A DNA stretch of 64,000 bases from Ischnura elegans (Eukaryota > Arthropoda > Insecta > Odonata > Coenagrionidae), in contig NC_060258.1 in assembly GCF_921293095.1 (NCBI RefSeq), positions 9,686,607 to 9,750,606 of the forward strand, read 5' to 3'. The notes below the pieces were generated by a model, which saw nothing but the letters and a program-made list of their open reading frames with translations, was not told where the DNA came from and did no database searches. The first letter of the stretch is position 1, and every line of letters starts with the position of its first letter. Positions 54,219-64,000 of the stretch are shown here, in pieces. The translations under genes and the position numbers were made by a program.

Positions 54219-55679
54219 AGCCGATGTCCCACGGTCAAATTTGCGTCAAAATATTTTGATCAAAATTTTTGTCCAAAAATTTTGATGCAAATATTTTGAT
54301 ACAACTGGACTGGGGGTGTCCCACGATGCATCTCATTTTGATCAAAAACAAACGAAAGACGATATTTATGTAAACAACTAGGAAACTTGTGGAGGTGGAG
54401 GATTCTTTCTTTTTAAGCAGGCGAAATTGTTTGAACAGGCCTCTTGAAAATTAAATATGCGAAAAAAAGAAAACAGAAGGAATGCTGAACTTGGCCTTGG
54501 CTGGAAAAGGGGTATGAAAGCGTTGGAATAAGCATGCTAAACATGTTGGAGAAGGAGTTGGTCGCCGATGTTCCCGTTTATTATCGATAATAATTGACAA
54601 GTGAGGATATTTTCATGTCCCTTATCAGCAAGGTTGAGGGCAGAATAAAACGCCAGGATACAAACGTGAGGCAGTTTATTCCCGCGAGGAAAATGTTATT
54701 AATAAATGATGGACATTGTGGTTGAGGAGATGTTATGAATAGTGCTGTAAGCGTGCATTTAAATCACATTTTTCTCTCCTAATCTAGCAGTTTCTAAAAT
54801 AAGGTCCTTATCCTATAATCATAGTAATAGAAACGGGCAGCTGTAGTGTTTCACAGGTACAATCGTCAGTTCATATTAGTCATTTCTCCAGCTGCTCGCT
54901 CGCATTGTATGCCTTCCAAAAAGCGTAAAATTCGGCCTCGATACCTTAAGTAAATCTTTTATTATTTCCAAAACATCCCTCCTGGTATTGCGATTCTAAA
55001 GATCGCTTCCTTTCTATTTAAGATCAACTGATTATTACGGATTTCCTAGTTGAGAGCTTCCATCGCCTATCACTAAGACAAATTTTTGCTCATATTTACC
55101 TTTAGGGCCACACCAGGCGATGAAATAGACGATCACGAACGTATATATATATTTGAAATAATGTTTTGTGAATTCACTTCGTGGTATGGTGATATTATAA
55201 ATTTAAAACTAAACCTTTTAGTATTCCATACAATACTAATGAAAAAACTCAACCGGTTTCGATCTTTTCAGGTCCTTATCTAGAGGTTTACGATTAAGAT
55301 AACGACCTGAAAAGGTGGAGACCGGTTGGGTTTTTGATGCATACTGTGTGGAATACAACAAAGTTTATTTTTGTGTCCATAATATACATAATTATTAATT
55401 AAAATACTCATGCAGACGATAAATAAGTTTAACCTATTTGGCCTGTGTGTCAGCGCTTGGCGATGCTTTTTTGTCAAAGGCCCTGTGATTGGTTGGTTTC
55501 ATCCAATTGGATGATAATTTAGAACCTGTCCTATCCATTTGTGCAAATCGGTGATTTGTACAAACGATAGGACCAAAAGCCAGTTGGACAAAATTTTGAC
55601 CGTGGGACAGGGTGCGCGTCAGTTGCATCAAATTTTGATCAAAATATTTTGACGCAAATTTGACCGTGGGACATCGGCT
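54219..55679. mobile_element. PIF/Harbinger-like TIR element, 1.46 kb
   Basis: Inverted ends AGCCGATGTCCCACGGTCAA and its complement span about 50 bp including repeated CAAAATATTTTGATCAAAAT. TAA and AAT border the two ends, consistent with, though not an exact, 3-bp duplication. The general form resembles the AGCTGGGTTCACATG element at 3.0 kb. The interior shows no transposase and contains a long hairpin at 55221-55363. Confidence 0.6.
55221..55363. repeat. Hairpin with CAACCGGT...ACCGGTTG and GACCTGAAAA motifs
   Basis: GTATTCCATACA and GTGTGGAATAC, ACTCAACCGGTTTCGATCTT and its near-complement, and TTTTCAGGTCC/CGACCTGAAAA pair around a short loop. Such CCTGAAAAGG...GAAACCGGTT blocks recur in insect repeats and may be a solo terminal repeat of a Penelope- or LTR-like element. 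Confidence 0.55.
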
Positions 55680-56387
55680 AATGCATAATGGTATTTGAAA
55701 TTATAAACTCATAAGAGAAATAAGCTACCGTAAAAATAGGTAAAAAATACGTTTATTTTATTTAAGTATCTCCATTTTTAAATTTTAAACTGAAAGCCAT
55801 GACTGCAGATTCGTAGAAACTTCAAAATTGGAGACCGTAATCTGAGCTAAATGAGCACCAGTAGTATTTAATTCGCCACAAAAAAAGTAATGAAGGGCTA
55901 ATAATAAACTATAAGCCTGCCTCAGGCAAGTTTTTAGGTTTTTACACGACTTTTTTACGGGTATGGAACTTACATATTTACATGGTAAATCATATACAAA
56001 AGTATATGAAAGTTGAAAATCGTTTTATTTAGAACATTTGCAACTCGGGAACTGTTGTGCCGATTTTTTATGATATGTGTTTTTTTATTGGTCTTTGCCT
56101 CGCATAAAAGAATGAAAATTTAAAAAATGGTGAAAGGAAACGAAAAAATTATCTTGATCATAGGGATATTACCATAAAATTACATCAGGAGTAGGTAAAA
56201 CTACAAAAGCAGTTGAGTCGGTAAAAACTCCTAATTAAATTGTTTGTTTACTTTTATCGATTTAAAGACTGATCTTCGAAACAATATAACGTTTTCATAG
56301 TTAAAAATATTACAAATATTGAAAACATGTTTTAAAAATTTAATTCGAGCTAATTGTAAGGCCATCTCGAGTAGACAATCGATTACC
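55680..56387. other. Unassigned AT-rich sequence
   Basis: No gene or repeat recognised. Confidence 0.5.
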
Positions 56388-56520
56388 GCCCAGATAGCAC
56401 AGAATCATCCGTATCTAATTCGTATGCAGATAGTATCCATTGACGAAAAGCGACGAAGCGGTAGTCAATGGATAGTATCTGCATACGAATTAGATACGGA
56501 GGATTCTGTGCTATCTGGGC
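56388..56520. repeat. 133-nt near-perfect hairpin
   Basis: Arms 56388-56444 and 56464-56520 are 57 nt each with two mismatches by eye, around a 19-nt loop GAAAAGCGACGAAGCGGTA. Terminal word GCCCAGATAGCACAGAATC. It may be a tiny MITE or a small-RNA precursor-like hairpin; no second copy lies in the window. Confidence 0.8.
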
Positions 56521-56658
56521 GTGTATGTAAACAAATCTCCAAGCAATTGTTGTTGGAAATGTCAGTCTTCCCATCGACTATAATGAAGCAGTTTGATTTC
56601 ATTTCCTCGGAATTTTTGCAAATTCGTTCTATCTGAAGGTGAGCTCAACAACAAAGTG

Positions 56659-57282
56659 TTAATGAAGGCGATTCATTGGCACACAAATCAGAAATGGTTG
56701 ATTGAAACCTCTATTCCCCATCCGATGACATGAGTCATTAAGCTCACTTGATATAGGGAAGTCGAGGGCAGCGCCAACTTTTTGTACTATGACAAGGACA
56801 TTTTCATTTGTCTTTTTAGGTATTCCAAAAATTTCAATGACGTTAGCACGAGCACTTTGTTCGTTGTCCTCCAAACTTTCTAGTAAGGAAACACGATTTT
56901 TTAGCATCGTATTTTCTGCACTGAACCTGTCAATAATATCCAGGTATTGATTAATTCTCGCATACTGATCCTCTAGTAATTTTTTTTATCGTCAATCTTA
57001 TGGTGCACAAACTCAAAGGATTTGTTAAGGTCAGCTTCAATCCTTTCACGGTCTTTTTTGGCCTCCTCCAGCATAGTAATGACCTGAGAAAGCTCGTATG
57101 ATTCCGTCGACACAGCTGACATGGACTGTCGTCGCAATGCAGTACACGGTTGACAGTGCCAGATTTGCTTTTCTTCGTTAATCAGGTCATTCTTGGAGAT
57201 GTTTACTAAATTAGCGTGGAAGGTCTTGGCGTGGCTGGCGACCTGTAATAGCTTCACGACAAGTGCCACACTCTGCCATGAT
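56659..57282 (-). pseudogene. LINE ORF1 remnant (PHD-like finger, coiled coil, RRM-like segment)
   Basis: From an ATG near 57282 the sequence gives MAECGTCREAIT. After a frame shift it gives FHANLVNISKNDLINEEKQI and WHCQPC, resembling the PHD-type zinc finger at the start of many jockey/CR1 ORF1 proteins. A helical stretch (ELSQVITMLEEAKKDRERIE) and, in another frame, LLESLEDNEQSARANVIEIF, GIPKKTNENVLVIVQKVGAA and NDSCHRMGN follow. GIP...EN...V...G...I...HR.G is the ORF1 RNA-binding pattern. ORF1 proteins coat the LINE RNA. Two shifts and the absence of an RT downstream mark a dead, truncated copy. Confidence 0.65.
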
Positions 57283-57414
57283 GGAAATTGGAGTAACTGG
57301 ACTAATTGACGAGTTATAATTTATGCACAACAGAATTAAAGTGCCACTAGAAGGAATAAATAATAACCCAACATAGGTAGAACACTTAGGAACTTAGGTC
57401 TGAACCATGACTGC

Positions 57415-58155
57415 ATGTCGGAGGAAACAATGTCTTTCCTGAAGAGTGCAAAACATAATCTGACGGCTGATAACGATATTTTAGTTGTAACTTATAAGAA
57501 TTTGATGCGGAAAGACGATATCACGACCTGGTTCCCACTTTTTATTCCCTGGCATACGCCCACGTTAGGAGCTCCGTGAATTGCGGGACAAGCAGGGACC
57601 GGGTCGTGATATCGCCTTTCCGCATCAAATTCCTATGAGTTACAACAAAAATATCGTCACGACGGCACGGCAGTTTCAGCAGAGACCACCTCCTATTGCA
57701 CGCACCTAGGGCAGAGTCAACACTCCATAGCAACGCTGTGGTTTATCAGAATGTTATCAGTTTATTATCAGTATGTTATCAAGGAATGAAAATCCTGCAC
57801 GTATTGACGTGTCGCGGCGTTCGGAGCTTCGGAATGATCGTGAAATCGCCATTAGAAGTAAAATTAGAGAGCAGGTTGGAGCGAGAACAGAGTCAACAGT
57901 TTTCGTGTAAGGTGTGGTCAGAAAGTGTGCATTCCCTTTCCTTTATTCCCCTGAGGAGCCAGGATAAGAGGATCGGTATTGTTTTGGCGTGCATTTCGGT
58001 GAGTGTTTCATTGCTTCTATTTATCGTATTCACTTAAAAATATTGAGACAGTTCTGCATCATTCCCCTCGTTCCTTTAATGTCTTTATTAATTACGCGAT
58101 CCCTGCCGGATATCAGTGCGTCATGGACTGCATCGCATGTGTTGAATTAAGTATA
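57415..58155 (-). repeat. Right arm of the ~4-kb-wide inverted repeat
   Basis: Mirrors 53420-54140. The 113-codon open frame inside it (57696-58037) ends near a GT donor-like TTTCGGTGAGTG that is also present at 4374 (TTTCGGTAAGTG), so all three copies may derive from one transcribed repeat. No protein family was recognised. Confidence 0.75.
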
Positions 58156-58156
58156 G

Positions 58157-58210
58157 AGTAATTATGCACTTTTCGGACACGCGCCTTTTTCCGATGTCCG
58201 GAAAGTGCAT
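58157..58210. mobile_element. Minimal end-only copy of the GCACTTTCCGGACACGCG element
   Basis: ATTATGCACTTTTCGGACAC and GATGTCCGGAAAGTGCATAA lie back to back in about 54 bp. This is an extreme internal deletion of the 52.2-kb element, at the equivalent position of the opposite inverted arm. Confidence 0.7.
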
Positions 58211-58214
58211 AATA

Positions 58215-59159
58215 GGGAACTTGAATGTATTTCAGATATAATCAAGAGCCCCAAAATTATGTATGAATATATGTTTGCGTACCACGGTGAATGTTTTTAT
58301 TATTATTTTATGACGTGTTTTGCGATATTTAATTCACCAAAGTTCACGAGAATGTTGAAATACAAGTGAGAATCGAAAACGCCCGATGATTGGCTGGCAG
58401 AAAAGTGTCATCATTATTCAGTACGAGGAGGCACGGCCATGGTAATTGTTGCACACCTGAATACAAGCGACGGAGCACAGTGGTCCCAAATCGAAAAAAG
58501 CTGGCCAAAATTAATAACGTCGTAATTTGACATAAATTAGAAACAAAATTGAAAGTTCTATTCTGATTTTGATCGTCTGAATCTGATTTTGGCATAATTT
58601 TTACGCTATCTCTTCATTTTAGCATTTTTGGAGCTGTTATTATTTCAACATTTTTCAGAAAATCTCGATATTGATGTCATTGCGATTGGCGATAACGTGC
58701 TGTTATTGGAGAACTTTATACCTTATAGTTGTAAAGTTAAAGAGATATAAATTGTATTTAAAAGCCATGATAGAACTTACGACATAAAATTGTCAAGAGT
58801 CGAACCCGCGACCATCAGCGTAGTCGGCGAGATACCGAAAACTGAAAAACTATTCAAACTTACACATTTTTGGTTTCCATGTATTTGAAAAGTCACATTA
58901 GATTAAATAAATTGACTGATATTAAGGAAATTGAGGGTAAAAATTTTAAATTTCAATAGAATCACTTTTACGTATCCCAAAAAACGAATTTTAAAAGAAT
59001 CGTCGTCCGATGTCACCCCACCTCACTCTTTGTCGCCCTACGATTCACTTAAAATTATCAGATTTTCACCTCACCTGATAGGCCTCTTAAATCAGCTCGC
59101 TTAATTAAAAGTTCACTTCAGATATTAAAAGGAGTCTTCGAAAGATATCTTTATTATCC
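58215..59159. other. Unassigned AT-rich sequence
   Basis: No gene recognised. A fragment resembling a tRNA 3' half in antisense lies at 58792-58840. Confidence 0.4.
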
Positions 59160-62100
59160 AACACTCTTGAGGATTTTTTTTTCACGGTGCCCTCGGAATT
59201 TCCTCATGGCAATGTTCCTTGCCTCCAATGCTTCCTCCGTTAAAACTTCAACTGTAAGAAAGGATTATTTGGCAATTGCTGTTCCACGTATCAGCACTTT
59301 ATGTACCATATGGGCAGCATATAATACAACCACGAAGCTCTAAGTACAGCTCAGACATTTCCATGCTATATTGGCTGAAGGCTTCATTATTCATCTCGTA
59401 GCCGCAGGAAAGAGATTTAAATATCACTGAAATTCGAAGGATAAGTGCTTCATCGATAACTGTAATGAAAATTCCAAATCACGTTAAAAATAGCATTTCA
59501 TGCACCTAAAGCATCTGTTCGTAGATTTTTGAATATTATGGAAATAGGTTCGATATTTCTCATTGATTTATTATAATTTTAAACTTAAACGTAATTTCAT
59601 CTTGTCTGGAATGAAATCCTGAATTAAAACTTCACTTTTAAAAATATGATGATTGGGATTAATTAATGATCATTTTTACGTACTGCATGTATTCTTCGAC
59701 ACTGCATTCATGCACGGTAATCATTTGCACTCAGTAGATGTGAGAGGGAGATAATGATAATTGATACTCTTCTGGAGGGAATTAAAATTCCTTCTGCAAC
59801 CACCTTTTGAACGTCACTTTGAAATACTCATCTGTCCTCGAGCTTTGATTCAACTTTCTCAGGTATTTCGGAGGAAATTATTCTTCGCATGAAGCGCGTC
59901 CGAATAGTTTTGGCATGCTTGATTTCTTTCAGTCGAAAGCTTGTTTCCAAACATTCCACGACGTATTCCTTCTTCTTCGCTCATGAATACTCTTTTCTCT
60001 ATCTGTAATTTTTATTGTACACCGAAAGGTACGAAAAATTTGCGGCACCCATAATTCAAATTTAACAGGTGTATTTATGGCTGAAACGATGAATGTGATT
60101 TCAAAAAGTTGTCTATCTTTAACCAATAATAAACCGGAAATTATGAGTTGACATTGAATAAAAGATATATAGAAAAGCATATATAGACTTGCCTCTTGAG
60201 TTTCTGGCGTATCCTGAAATTTGAATGCCAAACGCAGGCAAACCAAGAGCTTTAATTATATGGACAGGAGAAGTTTCTCGAGTAACCAGTGTTAACAAAG
60301 TTCGGAGCACAGAACTTGTTCACTAAGAAAATCATTAAGTGAAACTGAGTGGGAAATATTCACCACATCCATGCAATGGTCATGGTGATGGCCGTCATCC
60401 TCATTCCGTTTACATTAAAAAATGCACTTGCAAGATGCACGCACCCTTGGTGGGTTTGGACGAATATTTCCCTCCGCATTTCATCCTATCTACGTCTACG
60501 GTCTGTTGGATCCTGAGAACAATTCTTGGCGGCAACGGCATTAGGGAGCATATGTTTCTCTTAGCGCCAAGACCCTATTGCGGAATAACGTGCTGACAAA
60601 GCTGTACAGCCTGTAAGGGATCTTTTCTCTATAAAAATATGAGGAATGTTTTGCAGAGAAAAGCATCTAGTGGTTACTATAAATCTCTCCCGTAGTGACT
60701 TATGTAGTCGCTTTTGATAACTCATAATTTTTCTCAAACCGGCCTTCATTGGTTTCATGAATATTTGAAGGTGAGTGCACAAACGAAAAGTGTGCATACG
60801 ATAGGCGTGAAGCACTAGATGTATGTAATCTCACAGGATGTAGAATCATGCTAAGTATACGCAATGCAAGTTCGACCACCGATACAGAAATATTTGAGCA
60901 ATAAGTCCATTCCGTCTTCCACCGGCCAGCCGCCCTCAGCTTAACTCTCAACTTAAAACCCTCTAGACGTTGGTTAGGCAAGTATAGGCAAGATTTTTTT
61001 TTCTCCATTTTCTTGTACATACTCTTCCCAAGGATTCAGAATAGTAATCTTCAAGGAGCACGGAGGAGCACAAAACTATGTCGACACATTTTACTCAAAA
61101 TAGGCCCAAAAATTGCTATCATTATAAATAATTGAATATTGTTATAACAAATTCTGTAACGAAGAAAGCTTACCTTAATATTGTGCAGAGATATGCAAAA
61201 TTGCCATATAAAAGGGACTGATGGATCCCATCAAATCAATATTGTCAATTATTAATTCGAATTTCCCTAAAATCGACTATTTCTACGCGTCGGGCGTTTA
61301 AGGCTGAACATGCCCATATTTGACGGTTTGCAAAGGTCAGCATAGTAATCAAACAGACCTATCAAGTACGAAATATTGTAGGCCATATCCTGTAGAATCC
61401 GAATTCATACTTCAAACCTTCATCGTAAAAAGTTAAAAAAATGACTTTTGGCCAACTTTTTCGATTTAGGACCACGCCGCGGCGTGGTTATGATTCATTT
61501 CTTGAGGTGCAGACGTATCGGAGTTGATCATTGTGACTTAAGAGCTATTATTTGATCTATTTCTCCTTCATTGAAAGCGATAGATTGCGTAAAGATAAAG
61601 GTATATGGTTATTCTTAGGCTGATCCTAGAAAGCTTCCTGTTACTGATTCCATCATGATACCGCAGGGTATTTTAGTGAAACTGTAGACTTTGTCGGCGC
61701 CGAAAGTCGATGCCGAGAAATGAAAAGGTAGCTGATGTGCATTTGAAATGGTTTTTTAGTTCACAACAAAGTGAGACCTGCAAGTAATATAGGCGAAAGA
61801 GTAAACTCATGTGAAATGTGTATTCTTTGTGAGTAAAATGTGTCGATATAGTTTTGCACTCCTCCGAGATTATTATGGTGAACTTATTTTCCACCTCGAA
61901 GCAGTCAATGATGCTTTCAACTTATAAATACCTTGCCTGGAAGGCGACAGGAAGCTCTTTAACACTGGAATCTGAGCGAGCCAGACTTCTAATTTTCAAT
62001 TTAGTAGCGATAATATGCACGAATTTCCAACACAATCCTGGAACCTAATCTCAAGACGAGCTCATCGTCATTGCGATCGTTGTCATTTAAAAATTCCGTA

Positions 62101-63159
62101 TCGGAAATCTTGGAGAGATAAGCTTCACCTGCACTCTCACTATCACAGGAATCCGTGGTGAAAATATCATCCCAATCCAATTTCTATTTGGTTTTAACTG
62201 CGGAAGGAGCAACATATGAGAGAACTGCACATTCTTTGGGCAACTTTGGGTTTTGACTTTCCCTCAAACACCCCATTTCCCCTGTGGTTCACATCAGTCC
62301 TACTTTATACGATGGCCTGACAACCTTCAAATGGATCCTCGCTTTATCTTTTTGGTCAAGATATAAATTTGCAAAGTACAGCGGCACATTATTTTGACGT
62401 CGATAGCAGGAGAAAACGCTTCTTGGCTGGCAGTCGAATGTATGAGGAACAACGTTGGTCTTTATTTTCATGCTCCCTCCCTTGATTTTAAACATCATGC
62501 AATGTTTTATGTCCTTCCGTAAATGAAATTGAACGAGTGCCATAAACAATTCGAGCCCATCGTAGCCATCGAGAAACAAGTATCTCGAAGTTTTTATTCT
62601 GTACGGCGGCCGAAATATAGAAAAATCTCAGGTTCAAGTTATTCAGTCGATGAAATATGGAAATATTATTTATATTAAAGTCAGGGGCGGATCCAGGGTT
62701 TCTTTCTGGGAGGGGCACAAGCAAGACCGTGTCCAGGATTTTACTCAGGGGGTGGGCACAAGGATACCTTGTTATACAAAACGAACGAAATGATAATGGG
62801 GCCGTATTAAAAATCTAGCATATTTTTAAGGGTTTGGGGGGGGACACGTGCCCCCGTGCCCCCCCCCCCCTTGGATCCGCCTATGATTAAAGTTATCTTC
62901 GCTCGCATAGCACACGGGTTTATCATTCCGTTTATTATACTCTTATTTTTCCGCAACGCTCATCCCGACAGACGGCATGCATCGTGGCTTTTCTTTTAAT
63001 TTCCTCCGTGGGAATGCAGACGAAAATTTTTTCTGGGGTGTTATTGCACAGAGGAACAATGCACCACTTGTAATTTTTCCTTATTTCAGCCATGTTCTCC
63101 TTTAAACGCAACGTGACTCTTCCAAACCTGCAGTTACTGGGCTTGGATCTTGGAATCAT
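59160..63159 (-). pseudogene. Decayed THAP gene with LSEEAQEARNKD-type C terminus
   Basis: Minus-strand pieces fall in protein order. A THAP start at 63093-62935 reads MAEIRKNYKWCIVPLCNNTP, then EKIFVCIPTEEIKRKATMHA. The THAP continuation at 62540-62420 reads FHLRKDIKHCMMFKIKGGSM, then KIKTNVVPHTFDCQPRS. A block at 59475-59290 reads LILRISVIFKSLSCGYEMNN, then EAFSQYSMEMSELYLELRG. The C-terminal block at 59310-59165 gives HKVLIRGTAIAK, a stop, then VEVLTEEALEARNIAMRKFR. The last two match the 34-kb remnant (LSCGFFIDS, VHKV, LSEEAQESRNKD). Here the THAP and C-terminal pieces share one strand, showing they belong to a single gene. Frame shifts, a TAA at about 59274 and a hAT MITE at 62682-62885 break it. 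The middle exons (59.5-62.2 kb) could not be traced. Confidence 0.6.
62682..62885. mobile_element. hAT-type MITE (CAGGGGCGGATCC family), copy 2
   Basis: Ends CAGGGGCGGATCCAGGGTTT and TTGGATCCGCCTATG, 204 bp, with a perfect 8-bp duplication ATTAAAGT at 62674-62681 and 62886-62893. It is inserted between two exons of the decayed THAP gene. Confidence 0.9.
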
Positions 63160-63164
63160 ACTGA

Positions 63165-63359
63165 ATTATGACGTCACGGCGTAATATTAGTGGGGGCAGT
63201 ATTTCTTTGCCCGCTAAACTCGGGAGACTAAATTTCAAGCGGAAAAAAGTATATTGCGCTACTGAGTGTTTACTGTAGTATATCAGCACACTATCTTTAA
63301 AGGGTATGCAATATCCTTACAGTGCATAATTATCGTTTAGTTAAAATTGTTTAGTGAGT
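63165..63359. promoter_or_regulatory. Upstream region of the decayed THAP gene
   Basis: Holds ATTATGACGTCACGGCGTAA, a CRE-like TGACGTCA palindrome about 15-20 bp upstream of the THAP frame. It could be the promoter or the transposon end; no inverted partner was found. Confidence 0.25.
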
Positions 63360-64000
63360 TAAAAATGTGTGTTGAATTGGAACGAAAGCGCCAGACAGTA
63401 CCAGCTGCCCCCCTAAAAGAAAAATCCCAGGAGTCTTTAAGTAAAATCAGTGCTGAATTGAAACGAAAGTATTCAACAAAATTTCTTTAAGCCACTATGA
63501 ATATATGATTTCATCACTGTGACACATAAAAGGTTCTGGCAATGCGTGTTACGATAATAAAAAACAACTAGTTGTCAAGTAATTGAAAATAAGTGACTAG
63601 AATTTGGTATACCATTTATTCCACTGAATTGGATTTTTAATTGATGGTAACTAAGCTGAAACAGTTTATTTATTTACCCATCAATTTTGATTAATTAAAC
63701 ATATATATTAAATTTTCTTTAAATTGTTGATGTCTGATTTTTTCTCACAAAATAATGGCAAAACCAAGGAAAATAAAAGCATTATTAGATAAATAAGTTA
63801 ACTAAAAAAGAAAAACTGATAATATAGAATTCACATTTTAAAATACATTACTTAAAATAATACTTAATGGCGTAAAGAGTGCATTCGATCACACCTGACT
63901 GGATTGGTCGATGGGATGTATTGGGAGGGGATGTACACGGAGCCATTTCTTCACTAATTAGTGAAGACTTAGGTGACTCACTTGCTAGGCGTCCTAAGAA
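63360..64000 (-). repeat. Inverted duplicate of 50.4-52.2 kb (right copy, continues past the window)
   Basis: Reverse complement of 50375-51235 joined directly to 52058-52200. It therefore represents the uninterrupted state. It shares CTTCACTAATTAGTGAAG and the CTAGGCGTCCTAAG border. The window ends inside it. Confidence 0.8.

Noticed and set aside
58792..58840. Antisense tRNA-like 3' half (GGGTTCGACTCTTGAC)
   Set aside because: No matching acceptor stem or D-arm could be found; too short to call a tRNA or a SINE.
1..64000. Viral or toxin genes
   Set aside because: No envelope, capsid, retroviral gag/pol or toxin-like frame was recognised. The reverse transcriptases present are of LINE type, and the GIY-YIG remnants belong to Penelope-like elements.

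Overview
This is about 64 kb of AT-rich, intron-style, repeat-dominated animal nuclear DNA, most likely from an arthropod and probably an insect. The evidence is RTE-, jockey/CR1- and Penelope-type retroelements, THAP- and MADF-domain transposon proteins, many small inverted-repeat elements (MITEs), tRNA-derived SINEs and canonical GT/AG splice sites. There are no bacterial-type operons, rRNA genes or CRISPR arrays. The species cannot be named from the sequence alone.

Layout. 0.2-4.25 kb: a hAT-like foldback element with 8-bp target duplications, itself holding a PIF/Harbinger-like element with a MADF-domain remnant. 4.7-7.3 kb: an AT-rich MITE split in two by a 2.2-kb TIR element. 8.3-9.5 kb: a broken two-exon THAP gene. 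10.7-15 kb: three copies of a ~650-bp MITE, a Tc1/mariner MITE, a LINE 3' end and a Penelope-like remnant with a GIY-YIG domain. 15.2-16.3 kb: the one substantial open exon, encoding a coiled coil followed by what looks like a catalytically dead zincin-like domain. 18.4-23.4 kb: an antisense RTE-type LINE cut by a 2.3-kb TTAA element. 23.5-32.8 kb: mostly noncoding DNA with MITEs, a jockey-like RT remnant and three blocks of GTATACAATTGTATAC-type palindromic repeats. 32.9-37.3 kb: a decayed THAP-associated element. 39.7-45.7 kb: three blocks of a ~175-bp satellite, two tRNA-derived SINEs and a compact Penelope-like element with inverted terminal repeats. 46.2-47.7 kb: two broken paralogues of the 15-kb gene. 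47.7-49.7 kb: a TIR element carrying minisatellites. 50.4-58.2 kb: nested foldback elements. 56.7-57.3 kb: a LINE ORF1 remnant. 59.2-63.2 kb: a decayed THAP gene of the family also seen at 33-35 kb. 63.4-64 kb: an inverted copy of sequence at 50.4-52.2 kb.

Few genes work together in the usual sense. Most coding traces belong to mobile elements and most are broken. Two families stand out as possibly undescribed: (1) the coiled-coil/pseudo-zincin family, with one intact exon and three broken copies, all keeping the same splice acceptor and/or donor, so they spread by DNA duplication and not retrocopying; and (2) a THAP protein family ending in a motif close to LSEEAQEARNKD, present as two independent decayed loci. 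Several insertions can be dated relative to each other because target duplications or interrupted reading frames mark the exact insertion point.
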